A stretch of 64,000 nt of DNA, from positions 161,563,043 to 161,627,042 of the forward strand of contig CP136069.1 in NCBI GenBank assembly GCA_032622095.1. The letters run 5' to 3'. Below are positions 12,391-24,115 of the stretch, one piece after another. This stretch comes from Siphonodentalium dalli. Lineage: Eukaryota > Mollusca > Scaphopoda > Gadilida > Siphonodentaliidae. Both the position numbers and the translations under genes were made by a program. Below the pieces are notes generated by a model, which had not been told where the DNA came from, did not search any database, and saw only the letters and a program-made list of their open reading frames with translations. Position 1 is the stretch's first letter. Every line of letters starts with the position of its first letter.

Positions 12391-12506
12391 CAGTAATGCC
12401 CTAATTAATCGACCCATTAACCACAGCAGAATTATGGGTAACTTTTCAGGATTTAGTCGGAAATATGGCTTGTTGCCAATCATCGGAAAGCTCTCGGGGA
12501 TTACTG
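12391..12506. mobile_element. mariner-type MITE, family D, shortened copy
   Basis: Starts cagtaatgccctaattaatc after TA and ends ggattactg before TA. It matches one arm of the near-perfect palindromes at 13266-13472 and 15517-15705 (shared cagcagaattatgggtaa). Confidence 0.75.
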
Positions 12507-12581
12507 TAGATGTAAACACTATTCTGCATCAACTATATACTAAAATTTGATATACAGGTGGGTTTCAAAATATGACTGCGA

Positions 12582-12708
12582 TAGACTTTTTCGAGAAAAT
12601 GACGTCACGACTATCGCATGACGAGACTTTTTCGAGAAAATGACGTCACGACTATCGCATGACGATACTTTTTCGAGACAATGACGTCACGACTATCGCC
12701 TGACGAGA
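12582..12708. promoter_or_regulatory. Three 41-bp tandem units, each with a perfect CRE (TGACGTCA)
   Basis: Unit text actttttcgagaaaatgacg continues through tcacgactatcgcatgacga. TGACGTCA occurs at 12600-12607, 12641-12648 and 12682-12689, exactly 41 bp apart. TGACGTCA is the palindromic binding site of CREB/ATF bZIP factors. The array sits inside the LMO4 intron, about 11 kb from the LMO4 start codon. The motif is seen; a regulatory role is inference. Confidence 0.6.
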
Positions 12709-12959
12709 CAACTTGGCATCATATTCATATCAAGAAGTTCAATGACGAACAACTTTGTGATCAGGTGCGAGTTACGACATCATTCTCTAAAAAAAAAAGT
12801 AATCACAGTCTACTGACAAAAGAATTGGATTGGTGACATTTCACGTTTTCGGTACGATATCGTTAATTAAATCTGGGAGTAATATGTTATACTAGTCCCA
12901 GATTAAATTTCCGTCAGTGCGAAAAGCACACGGTGTCTCACGTGCCTAGATGGTCTCCG

Positions 12960-13160
12960 TTTCCACCCTGACACCCATATTGTTGGACATTTTTCAACAG
13001 ATGACCATTATTTCAAAAAGGTTTCCGGAAGTTACTAACTTAGAGAATGTCCAACTTTTGTTATAAACAACAAATTTCACTTTAAATACTAATAGTCAAA
13101 CTATCAGGACAATTTCAACTTATTATCGGTTTGAAATTTCCAACTGTCTAAATCTTGGAA
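12960..13160. repeat. Degenerate ttggaaattt-type dispersed repeat
   Basis: Contains ttgttggacatttttcaaca and later motifs (caacttattatcggtttgaa) that resemble those at 590-760 and 8840-9100. Old and divergent. Confidence 0.4.
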
Positions 13161-13265
13161 CCATCATTAGGGTGGTGATGTCTGAGACAGCCCAAACCCA
13201 ATTTAAAATGTATATAATGCCAATAACTTGGATACAAGTGCATTATAGTGTCACGCGTACGTATA

Positions 13266-13472
13266 TAGTAATGCTCAAAGTAATTGACCACTTAACCACA
13301 GCAGAATTATGGGTAATTTTTCAGGATTTAGTGGAAATATGGCTTGTTGCCATTCATCGGAAAGCTCTCGGCGAGAGCTTTCCGATGAATGGCAAAATAT
13401 TTCCGACTAAATCCTGAAAAATTACCCATAATTCTGCTGTGGTTAAGTGGTCAATTACTTTGGGCATTACTG
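13266..13472. mobile_element. mariner-type palindromic MITE, family D, copy 2
   Basis: About 205 bp of almost perfect palindrome: arms agtaatgctcaaagtaattg and its reverse caattactttgggcattact meet at gctctcggcgagagc. Flanked by TA on both sides, as in Tc1/mariner target duplication. No transposase. Confidence 0.85.
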
Positions 13473-14009
13473 TAATCACAACACGTAACGTGATCCACCA
13501 TTCATAACACTCCAGTGTGACAGACACAATGCATGTTTACCACAACCGTTCACAATGCATGTTTACCACACTACCCTTCGGTGATGTTTGGAGACAACAG
13601 TTATCACCGCTGGGCTGATTTCGTTCGGAGCTGTTGGTTTGGAGTTCTGAATGAACCCGTGTCCGTCCGGAGTAATGAATCGCGCTATGGTCTACAGGTG
13701 TCGGCATTGCTCGGGCTGATAATTAGCTGCCGTGTTCTCTCGTATTATGTCGGGTTTGTTTGTTTGCTAGAATCGTACACAGCTTGCAGATGGCCAATTA
13801 TAATGTAATTGGGTTGGACAACTCGCAATGAGTTAACCACTGCCATCCCACCCTTTCGATCGAATGCTTGACTCGTTTTGGAGCCAAGAAACATCGCAGC
13901 ATCATTAGTCGCAGGATACAATCTAATACAATTGTTTACTTGTCTTCTTCAAACACAATATGATAAGAAGGCAACATGTGCATTGACAATTCTACATGTA
14001 TGTATTCAC

Positions 14010-14528
14010 ATAAGGATTAACTGTCATGTGGAATGTTTTTATGGAGATGTAACCGTGATGTACATGTAAGTGGACATAACTTGTGTAAAACCCGAAGGGT
14101 TTTACTTACAAGTTATGACCTCTTACCTCACGGTTACATCTCCATAAAAATAGTCCACATGACAGTTAATCCTTATATTTATAAACATTTAGCGAAAAAG
14201 CCACTTTTTGTAAATGTATTTAAATCGAAAAGTGTATCGTGACAAAAACAGCCCAAAATACTCAATAGCACCCTTGGCAAAAGTTAATAGGAACAATTTA
14301 TCTTCATATTGAAACCCGATGATGTATTCAGTCAATCCAGCGCGAGTCCAAATGCCCCCCAAATCATTACGCGTTCGTCTTTCCAAAACCAATGACGTAT
14401 CGATGGTGTTATGAGCTTGGTGTTATGAGCCGTTGCGCATTCACCGATAAATAACTGCAACTAGCCACGTGTGCGCCGACCAATCAGAATGCTGGATTTA
14501 GTGATGACAACACTTAGTATGTAAATAT
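14010..14528 (+). repeat. Hairpin-headed repeat, family B, copy 2
   Basis: The full hairpin (arms 14012-14095 and 14098-14175 around aaaacccgaagggtttta) is followed by the family body ending gatgacaacacttagtatg. Confidence 0.85.
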
Positions 14529-14734
14529 ATGTAAGTACAAGAACTTCCACTCTCTGACAAAGGCGAACGTACTGTTCTACATGTGCTCTTTATCGTACAA
14601 AGTCAGTTAGTTGATGTTTGATTCGTCGTGCAAAGTCTAAAGGGCTTACCACGAAAATTCCATTTTAGGATCAAGTTCATGCTTTTCGACAAGATGATAC
14701 ATGGGTCAGTTTCAACTATTTAAGAAATGAGTAT

Positions 14735-14866
14735 AGTGGGTGTGTGTTACTGTGGGATACGGCACTGTGGTCGTGGGGTATATTGTGTAAACCGCGAATC
14801 AGTTCTCACTAAATGTTCCCCCAACGACCACAGCGCCGTATCTCCCAATAACACACACACCGCTAC
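14735..14866. repeat. Imperfect palindrome of about 130 bp
   Basis: Arm gatacggcactgtggtcgtg is answered by cgaccacagcgccgtatctc, with a 35-bp spacer. Outer parts are gtgtgtgtta and taacacacac. Probably another foldback element. No other copy was noticed. Confidence 0.65.
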
Positions 14867-15516
14867 ATTCATTTATTATATTTATATAGCTTTTTGATGA
14901 TTTATTCCCATAAAAAGCGGAGTGCATGTATTCTTATTTATTTTCACAAAATTTGCCGAGAACATGAAAATAGCCCATGCAGCACATTAAGTAAGCCCAA
15001 TATAAGATTTTCAAGCACTTAGCAACGTTAACGTGATCAACATAAATAACTGGCTTCAGATGCAATTCGGCTGAACTTTGAAAAGCACGCCAAATTATTC
15101 TACTGCCCACTTTTAGTGATTATGTCAGATTAGGTCAACAATTTTGTGACGTAGTGTTCGTGTTACAGTCTGTGTGTTATTGGGAATTGAGGCGGATACG
15201 TGGCCCAATTGGCAGTTGACCAATCACCGACCACGATTCAGTGCAACACAGACGGACTATGTAACTATTAGCTCTCAAACACGACAGTCTCGAGAGTTAT
15301 CCTTCCGCAATTAAAAGAGTTATCATAAACTATCGGCCAGCAACACGCATGTGCGGTTTTGTGTTTATTACACGCCCGACCGGCATCACTTAACTGCCCA
15401 TTGTGGAGGTTAACCTTTCAATGACTGAAGTTACGTTAAGTTATGTGCGTGGAACAGCTTGAAGACAACATGGTCTGAGACGGAGAATCGGCGTTTCAAT
15501 AACAGGCATGTACATA

Positions 15517-15705
15517 CAGTAATGCCCAAAGTAATTGGCCACTTAACCAGAGCAGAATTATGGGTAATTTTTCAGGATTTAGTCGGAAATATGGCTTGTT
15601 GCCATTCATCTGAAAGCTCTATTTCAGCCATATTTCCGACTAACTCCTGAAAAATTACCCATAATTCTGCTCTGGTTAAGTGGTCAATTACTTTGAGCAT
15701 TACTG
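15517..15705. mobile_element. mariner-type palindromic MITE, family D, copy 3
   Basis: TA-flanked palindrome from cagtaatgcccaaagtaatt to aattactttgagcattactg. It has the same arms as 13266-13472 with a shorter centre. Confidence 0.85.
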
Positions 15706-16754
15706 TATTACACAGTACCACGATAAGAAGACCATTGGAGCGCCTAGATTCCCGGGCTACCGATTAGTTTGATCAGTTCACGGAAGTGTATAAACTGAAG
15801 ATGAACATAGCGACATCAACACACGGAGCAACACAATTACATGTGATCGTCCGATCAAGCTTACAACTGAACAGCCCTGATTAACGACGAATGTGACAGT
15901 GCAAAGTCGAGAAGCTCAGACACCGTAAACATGCTTATATATCGAAATGGAGGGTAAAATATCATTCAAAATGGAGTTGGCACCATGAGTACACGACTGG
16001 TGCCAACTGTGTGCATGGCGATGGGTGTGACATTAAACTGCACGGTGTGCAACGGAGATGTATATATATGTAGGCGCTGCAACCATATACCATTACCATG
16101 CAGGAAATGGAGGATAATTTCTTTCCAAGCGAAATTGGTACCATGGGTATACATGGCTCAACCTGATAACGGGATGGTTGTAAACGATATCCTCGGTAGA
16201 CGACACATAGTAGGGTATACACACATAGTAGATAACCCAATCGATAAGTACAAAAGGTCAGAGGTCATGGTTTCACCGCATCGGATCCCAATGTAAAATT
16301 CCACCAAGTACTCTGTGCATAGAAGAGAGCAGGTCTGGGTGCCGGTGTGAACTCCCCGGACGGTCATCAATCTCTCTATAGAGGGGATTCTCCTGGTGGA
16401 GTGTGGACTCGTGGAGTACATTAGCGCTATAAGTTGAACTTGGTATAATAGTTGTTGCTCTTGAACACTTAAAAGTGCTTCCGGAATTTCAATTTATGTT
16501 GAAGTTATCATACAAATTGACACCCCCCCCCAACAACATGCACGTTATTATTAATTATTCGGACTGTCTTCCAGAGCGCTACAAATAACCAAAATCGAGT
16601 ACATGACTGTCTACTATTATATTTTACCTCCGAACATATGCAAGCTAATAGATTATATATTATCACTCGCCAATCGTACCAAACATTCATAATGTAGCGA
16701 CCATGTAAATATACGTATATACAGTCATCTTGATTGCATGTGTGTTATTATATT

Positions 16755-16836
16755 GTATCGGGAGAGGGTCTTCATAAGTTGTAAAATCTTGTGCCCAAAT
16801 CCCTTTAGTATATGCAAATAAAATATGATTCAAGTC
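16755..16836 (+). mobile_element. LINE 3' tail fragment
   Basis: cgggagagggtcttcataag, then aatcttgtgcccaaatccct, then gcaaataaaatatgattcaa matches the 3' end of the LINE at 57653-60694. No coding part. Confidence 0.65.
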
Positions 16837-17892
16837 AAAAAAAGTTCTTGAACAATTCAGTCAGACGTATATCTGACAGTGTATTCAACTTCACTGTATA
16901 AGCACTGAACAGTTTGCAATATAAATCACTACGCTGTGTCTGTTAATCCGGAGGACATTGAATTTTGACCATGTTACTCAAGTCGGTCCCACATATACTT
17001 AACCGTCTAATATTTCTAACAAACCAATGAAGTTTATTCTCCAAACTCATGACACGACAACGCGTGTATTGAAACAATGGTTTACGGGGCTCGTGATATA
17101 TCTAATTTATCCAATTATGAAAATATTTGTCCGGATTTGTTTGGGATGGGGTGGTGTCCTGGTTTATTCAAGTGTTGATATATAGCCGTGAAACAACTGG
17201 TCGCATAAACAACACACTATAACCTATATGGAACTGTATCGCATATGTATAGCAAAACATGCAATTTTTCAAAGCCTGCAACTTATTGTTTGTTCAGTTA
17301 ATTTGTTCACGAAGAGCGGTTCTATTTTCAATCTGTGGCAGCTCCACAGATCGACACATGCATGTTCCTTTTAAATCTCACAAGACGGAAACAAGTAATC
17401 ATAAATCATTTCCCTAATTGAAGTCATTCTATACAAACATCAATAACCAATTAATTTATCTGCAATCCCTGAAAATTAAATCCATAACGACAATGCTAGT
17501 TTTCCATAACGACAATGCCGGTTTTCGGTAATTCGATGGACCAATCTCTTTGATGTTCAATTAAGTCTATTGGCCAAATTGCCTTTAAAATCAGATAGAC
17601 GGTAGAGTAATTGATTTTAGGTCCATTATTGTTATTGGGAAACACAATGCAATATCATTGGGAGCACTAAGCAATATCATTGCGACAAACACTTGGGATT
17701 TCTCGGAGATATTAATAAGGAAAGAGCAGATTCTCTTTTTGGTCAAACAATAGATATTAGTGGTTTAGGCTTTATGGTCAACTTTGGAAATGTTCACCAA
17801 TCATAGAGTAGGAATCAAATGCGATGGAGATGACATGTGTGGGGGAAGATGCGTTGTGAGCAGATTCTCTTAGATGGATACATACACGTTCA

Positions 17893-18198
17893 CAAGCCTG
17901 CAAACAGTGTGTCTGTCATTTGCAGAATGACGTCCCCCAGATGGTGAATTTAGTTACGCTAGCCCGCATGGCTATCTTCTGCAAATTAGGAGATATAGAA
18001 ACTTCCCAAAAGGGAAAAATGAACTAAAAACAATGTTAATTTGAGACTATAGATACTTCCCAGAAGATGAGGCCTAAGCAGAATAAGGTCCCCAGAGGGT
18101 GAATGCGATTATGCTAGCCCACCGTGCGGGATAGCGTCACTAAATTCACCCTCTGGGGACATCATTCTGCAAAAGACATACACTCTATTGCAGGCGTG
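17893..18198. mobile_element. Foldback MITE, family C, copy 2
   Basis: Left end aagcctgcaaacagtgtgtc, right end reversed acgcctgcaatagagtgtat. Internal gagggtgaat and reversed partners match the copy at 8222-8636. Target duplication not clear. Confidence 0.75.
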
Positions 18199-18602
18199 TA
18201 CATACATATACAAGGGAAATGCGAGATTACAAACTAAGGCCGTGTTCACACATGCACTATAGCAGATGTTTCTGATATATATTTTGCAGGCATTTTGTCA
18301 TAGAAAACCAGATGGTGCCATAATATGAAGGACAAGATGCCTATAAAATGCAACTCAACAAAAATAACCGTGACGACTTGAGAAGTAAATGTGTTTTGTA
18401 GTTCCACAAGCAACGGTTCTACTGACTGATTTCTTCAAATACCTGTATGATTAATTCTTGTGAGATAATGAATGCTATTTACAGGCAAATTTCGGTGGTA
18501 TCGTTACAGACGATACTCCATAGTTTTTACTTCTCAGTAAGTTCTCACATGTATAGGTAGTTGGGGTACAGATGCATTATATACGCATTATTTGCCTTAG
18601 CT

Positions 18603-18716
18603 TTATGTGGATCACAAATCCGCCCTTTGTGGGATTCGAACCAGCCTCGCAATTTATGGACAGCTTATTGTTGGCCTAATACACCATAGCAACTGAGATA
18701 CCATGCACCCCTCTCG
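18603..18716 (-). mobile_element. tRNA-headed SINE, minus strand
   Basis: Read on the minus strand: ggtatctcagttgctatgg (A-box region), then ggctggttcgaatcccac (B-box), then gcggatttgtgatcc, the core shared with 8004-8760. It is too degenerate and lacks acceptor pairing to be a functional tRNA. Confidence 0.65.
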
Positions 18717-19459
18717 ATCGCACGATGTTGCTATGATATAAACGTTGAGACATTACGCACCATGTATATATGCCTACTCTTTAGACTTTCGTGCCAATAG
18801 GAGAATGCTTTCCTCGAGCTTGTGATGACCTACTACGACTCGCCAATAAACCCATTTAGCGATTTCTGATTTTACTCTCAGGTAATCGAGATTTGGCTAA
18901 CCTTTCTGATGGGAGGGTCACATCATGACAGTTGGAAATGGTTTTATGATGATACGCAGACAAGCTGTCGAGTAATATGAGATCCGGCGCGCATCTCATA
19001 ACTAGTAACCCAATATCCCATGCGATAATTACCCCATTTCCCAAGCAAAACCGATGCATAGTTCGCCATCTCAATTTGTTTAATTTTCCACGATTATACC
19101 CTACGTCTTTGTGTGGTGATGGGCGCCTTCATTGAATCCCAGTTAATAAATTGTCTCCGGTATTTTCGCAAGTCACAAATGAATTTCAAACAAGATGAAA
19201 AGGTCGCCTATTCACAGATTAATTTCTATTTCGTCGTCTTTGTTAGGCTGTTTGAAGGGATTTGAAAACATGCTAGTACAAAGACTCTCTTTCGTTTATG
19301 ATATCAATTTAAGAAATTTCATTGGGCCTTGTTATGTGCTCAGCGACTGGGGTTTTCAATCATGGGCAAGAACCATATGAAATCGCTATATAAGAGTTAT
19401 AATGATGCCAGGAGCGTATAGTGACATGTGTGTGGGCTGTCTGATCCCCAATGGCAAAA

Positions 19460-19720
19460 TTAACCCTTTTATGACGGGAGCTGTCCTGGTGCAGCATTGA
19501 CGGTCTTGTATCAGTGCATTCTCTTTTATGTGCGAGTCTCCCATTGGGAGCCTGGCTTATATACGAATGCACTGGCTTACAAGGTCAAGGTAAATATTGT
19601 TAGGCCAATGCATTCTCTTATATATGTGAGGCGCCCTATGGGCGACTCGCATATATAAGAGAATGCATTGGCGCAGTGTTTTCGCAAAATTTCAGAAAGT
19701 TCCAGTCGTGAAAGGATTAA
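19460..19720. mobile_element. TTAA-type MITE, family E, copy 1, with internal hairpins
   Basis: Bounded by TTAA with ends ttaacccttttatgacggga and gtcgtgaaaggattaa. Two internal hairpins are built on gcattctcttatatatg-type arms (19500-19575 and 19600-19672). A homologue is at 30692-30950 and a partial one at 63292-63418. Confidence 0.8.
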
Positions 19721-20036
19721 GGAAGGTTCAACATTAAGATGGTCTATTGCAAATATTATAATTTCACGGATGAAATAAAAATATATTTTTGGAACTGTTA
19801 TTTATTTAGTTTATAATTTTGGATAATCGAGAACAAATTTCGCACTTTCTTTGCCAAAGATAATGATTCGTCATTAATCCCATAGTTGAAAAAGTCGATT
19901 TGAATCTTAAATTCGGACGTGACAGACTACAACAACTAGCTACTTTGCCAATCGTTGTTAGTTCAAAAAACAAAAACAATGATACGCATGTACCACTGGA
20001 ATATACATACACTATTTCCGTTTGTCTGAAGATATG

Positions 20037-20480
20037 GTATCTCTACCCCTAACTTTATGTATAGATTTGGGGGTCAAAATATTGATTACGAGTTACCTAT
20101 AGTGTATCTCTACCATGAACTTTATGTATAGATTTGGGGTCAAAACATTAACTTCGTTAGTGTATCTCTACCCTGATCTTTGTGTATAAATGTGGGGGGG
20201 GGGGGGTAAAAAATTAATGTCGAGCGATATAGAGTATCTCTACCCCTAACTTTATGTATAGATTTGGGGGTTCAAAATATTAATTTCTAGTAACATATTG
20301 TGCATCTCTACCCTGAACTTTATGTATAGATTTTGGGTCAAAATATTAATTTCGAGTTACAGATAGTGCACCTCTACCCTGATCTGTATGTATAAATGTG
20401 GGGGTCAAAATTAATGTCGAGCGATAGATTGTATCTCTACCCCTAACGTTATGTATATATTTGGGATCAAACTCTTGAAT
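20037..20480. repeat. Tandem array, unit about 60-70 bp, seven units
   Basis: Repeated gtatctctaccc(c)taactt followed by tatgtatagatttgggggtc. Unit lengths vary and one unit holds a G13 run (20194-20206). No coding significance. Confidence 0.85.
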
Positions 20481-20569
20481 TATACAGAATTTGACTGCCT
20501 GGTGAACTTATTAAATGAACAATCTACTAATAATCTTGAGAATGTCTGTTCGTAACTTCGTAGATATTA

Positions 20570-21745
20570 CATGTACATGTATCTGTTTATAATATATGTA
20601 TATTCTTATAGTATATGTATCTGCTTATAGTATATGTATTGCTTGCATTATATGTACATGTGTATCCTCTTATATTACATTATCTACTTCTATTATATAT
20701 ATATATATGTATATATATCTGTTTATACCACATGTATCTGCTTATATTACATGCACCTGCTTATATAATATGAATCTGCTTATATTGCATGTCTCTGCTT
20801 ATACTATGTATCTGCTTATGTTACATGTTCGTGTTTATATTACATGTTCCTGTTTATATTACATGTCTATGCTTATATTGCATGTATCTGCTCATAGTAT
20901 ATGTATCTGCTTATATTACATGTATCTGCTTATGTTACATGTATCCGCTTATATAACATGCATCATATCATATTATATGTATATGCTTATAGTACATGTA
21001 CCTGCTAATATTACATATACCTGGTTATGTCATATGTATCTGCTTATAATATATAGATATCGGCTTATATTACACGTATATTATATTGTATGTATCTGTT
21101 TATGTATATGCTTGTATTACATGTATCCGCTTATGTCACATTATTCGATTATATTGTATGTATCAGCATATATCACACGTATCTGCTTATATGGTATTAT
21201 ATGTATATGTTTATGTATATGCTTGTATTACATGTATCCACTTATGGCACATGTATTCGATTATATTGTATGTATCAGCATATATCACACGTATCTGCTT
21301 ATATGGTATTATATGTATATGTTTATGTATATGCTTGTATTACATGTATCCACTTATGGCACATGTATTCGATTATATTGTATGTATCAGCATATATCAC
21401 ACGTATCTGCTTATATGGTATTATATGTATATGTTTATGTATATGCTTGTATTACGTGTATCCACTTATGGCACATGTATCCGATTATAGTGTATGTATC
21501 AGCATATATTACACGTATATGCTTATATGGTATTATATGTATATGTATATGTTTATGTATATGCTTGTACTACGTGGATCCGCTTATATCATATATATCT
21601 GCTTATAGTATATATATCAGCTTATATTACACATATATGCTTATATTTTATTATATGTATCTGTCTATGTTATATGTATATGTTTGTATCACATGTATCC
21701 GCTTATGTCACATGTATCTGATTATATTGTATGTGTTTGCTTAGA
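20570..21745. repeat. 19-bp minisatellite with a 112-bp higher-order repeat
   Basis: The basic unit is catgtatctgcttatatta (19 bp) with drift. From 21145 the array becomes a higher-order repeat of exactly 112 bp, with attcgattatattgtatg-type landmarks at 21145, 21257, 21369 and 21481. Several overlapping frames stay open (up to about 380 codons of Tyr/Ile/Cys/Leu-rich text) only because the unit lacks stop codons. I do not treat them as genes. Located in the LMO4 intron. Confidence 0.9.
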
Positions 21746-21960
21746 TACATCCGTCTATTTTTATTAGAGATGCCCTACACATGAAATTATACCATTCACA
21801 AGTTTAATTTTAGAACTGAATGGGAGAATCCATTAAAGATATATTCAGGAGTCCAGGCCAATTCTTAGGAAACAGGCTTTGCTTTTTTCAAATACTAGTG
21901 CATGAAGTACACTTGCTGGAACAAGAAGTGCCCCAACGAAAGACATTATCTTGTTTGATA

Positions 21961-22303
21961 TTATAGGGGTACTGTACACTAAATCCTGTCAGATATGGGA
22001 CCATCTCCTTTTATACTCACCGGAATATATGCAACAAATGAAAGAATTTGAGCCATGTATTAGTGCAAAATACACGCATGTGCTCTATGGATGATGCAAA
22101 CAACATGGTAATTATAATGAAAATAAATTTATGACTCCAGTCATAAATTCGTTGTCATTGTAATTACCACGTTGCTTGTATTGTTCATATGGTATTTTGC
22201 ACTCATTCATGGCTCAAATTCATTCAGTTGTTGCATATATTCTGTTAAGTATAAAAGGAGATGGTGCCAAAATGGCCGGATTTGGTGTACTGTGCCCCTT
22301 TAA
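21961..22303. mobile_element. TTAA-type foldback MITE, family A, copy 3
   Basis: Starts ttataggggtactgtacact (one TTAA base mutated) and ends gtactgtgcccctttaa. Palindromic interior as in 3511-3847 and 4988-5341. Confidence 0.8.
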
Positions 22304-23460
22304 GTTTTTCTTACCCATTGTATTTTATATAGTTTTGACGCTTTAGAGGGAAAACAATAATTATGTTTTAATGTTTTCAATAAGAACTTGACTTTCGTTT
22401 GCATTGTATATGTCCAGTTTATAACTGCCAGTGTATATGTATTATTTGTTTTTAAGCATTATGTCTGACAGATATTTAATTAGGTTTGTCTGTTGTTGTA
22501 AATGGAGGTTTGGAACCATTAACACATAACTGCTGGGTTAATTATTTAGTGTGGTGATTTTATCACATATTTACTTGGTTAATGTGTAGTGTGATGATTT
22601 TTCTAGTAAAGTTTGTAATTAAAACAATCATCAAGCGTTTAGTCAACAAAACATTCAATCTACACATGTCCATGATGAATTTGTTCTCATGCAGTTGCTG
22701 AAACGCCTATGTACAACTAATGCACTCTGTAACCATGGGTTATACGCGGAAAGCGATATACATTGAGTGCATACAAGAATATATCTCAAAAGCCTTCTTA
22801 GCTTTGTCGAGAACATGTTCATTTGCTTTGAAAATAAGCTTTCGATGGCTGACATATGACATCAAAGCAGATATGCATATCAAAGAATCCACGATTTACT
22901 ACTCTCACTCAAGGATGCAACATCTGGATATAGACTATAAATAAGTATGATACAGCAATGGCACTAGACTCAAGTCGCCTAATCAGGATCAGCGATGGTT
23001 ATACATGATACATGGGGACATATGCGGACCTTAAAAATGAGGGTGGGGGCCACGGTATTCACATAAATACTCATCATAAATTTAGCATAAATGCTAAACG
23101 TGACATAAGGGTAGATTACATGTTAGTTACGCAGATTTTAAAATACATTTGCAACTACACGTATACTCTGTCTGATTCGTGCATGCATGCTAAAAGAATC
23201 CAATTCATTAGCAGTTGTTTCCCCAGGGGAGAGGGCTCTCGTATGTTCCATCACTTGTGTCCCGATCCACTTTGCACCCAATTGTGTTTATATGTTAGTG
23301 CTACTGTGTGTATTTTGTACTTGCTGTGAAAACTGTACACTTTAAGTCACAACATTTGTTCATTAATGTGCCTGCCATCCATCGGATCCTGCGTTTTATG
23401 CACCCCACCCCAATGTGCACCGACGAGATGGGGGACTCCCCTATAGTTAAACATACATAC

Positions 23461-23702
23461 CTGCAGTAATCGTTCTTGCACAGAATCATCCCTCCCTTTG
23501 AGAAACATGACTGTAACTCGCCCAGTTTCGTCTGACATCGAGAACATTTCAAGCAACCCACATGCCAATACCTATCCACAGCATGGAGCAGAAATCTGTC
23601 ACATATACGACCACCGCACCCAGCGCATGATTTGGTACCCGAAGGTGAGTTCTCCGAACAATGTCCTACTTGAGACATGTGTTCTGGCTGGAAGTCAATC
23701 AT
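23461..23702 (-). CDS. LMO4: LMO4, first coding exon: N-terminus and first LIM domain
   Basis: Residues 1-81 of the LIM-only adaptor. LIM1 ligands are C26, C29, H47, C50, C53, C56, C75 and D78. Sequence such as CAGCGG, DRFLL and GMILCKNDY matches vertebrate LMO4 LIM1 (CAGCGGKIADRFLL, GMILCRNDY) with one residue fewer between the zinc-finger halves. The start at 23702 is the first ATG after an in-frame TAA 27 bases upstream and has G at -3, so it is well set. The donor is CAG followed by gtatgtatgt at 23460. The last two bases of the exon (AG) plus the first base of the exon at 5860 make Arg81. LMO4 acts in the nucleus bridging LIM-binding protein (LDB/CLIM) and other factors; that role is from family knowledge. 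Confidence 0.95.
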
Positions 23703-23750
23703 ACCGATGCACCCTTTATGGATCTTTTAACTTGGATGGGAACAGTAAGC
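23703..23750 (-). other. LMO4: LMO4 5' UTR segment in the LIM1 exon, with splice acceptor
   Basis: On the minus strand ctctcgtttcag ends at 23751, a good acceptor. The 48 bases from there to the ATG contain an in-frame TAA, so they are non-coding. This implies at least one upstream non-coding exon to the right, which I could not locate. Confidence 0.6.
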
Positions 23751-23819
23751 CTGAAACGAGAGACAAAACTATTAAAAATGCATAATCCGATTTAACTATT
23801 TCTTAGGCTGCGGGAGTAA

Positions 23820-24115
23820 AAAATATTAGATTTGAGTCGAGGAACCCGCACATCAAAGCCCAGAGTGATCATATTTCGAGTTTTGAAGTTATTTTCACCA
23901 TCTCGAATGTTTGGCTGCCTGGCAAATATTCGACGAACGCAGACCGACATACTATCGATATCAAATTACGTTGAACAAAATGTTGATATATAATAACTGA
24001 AGCGGCATTTTAAGAAATGCTGTTGTTGTTGTTGTTGTTGGAATCTGATGATATGGGAATCATCGAATCGGATCGAGTACCTTTAAATTGAATCTGGAAC
24101 GAAAATCATTTACCC
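23820..24115 (+). repeat. Dispersed repeat R2, copy 1
   Basis: The segment with aaatattcgacgaacgcaga, ccgacatactatcgatatca and aaaatgttgatatataa has a reverse-complement homologue at 26755-27050. It includes a (GTT)6-like microsatellite at 24020-24040 and ends near gtacctttaa. Confidence 0.7.

Larger units (their letters stand above)
5861..23460 (-). other. LMO4: LMO4 intron, 17.6 kb, repeat-filled
   Basis: Minus-strand donor gtatgtatgt (23460 downward) and acceptor ttttcag (ending at 5861) flank the two LIM exons with matching phase. No other exon of this gene is needed inside: the spliced protein is complete at family length. The interior consists largely of MITEs, SINEs, LINE tails and tandem arrays, listed separately. 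Stretches of the intron not listed separately (for example 6951-8003, 8761-9871, 10195-10805, 11259-11874, 15706-16754, 16837-17892, 18200-18602, 18717-19459 and 22304-23460) show no gene or structure that I can support. Confidence 0.9.

Noticed and set aside
20596-21744. 382-codon open frame rich in Tyr, Ile, Cys and Leu, looking like a membrane protein
   Set aside because: It is a readout of the 19-bp/112-bp tandem repeat; other frames over the same DNA are open too.
23301-23460. Read-through of the LIM1 frame past 23461
   Set aside because: The text after NDYCR loses all similarity to the family, and gtatgtatgt is a good donor.
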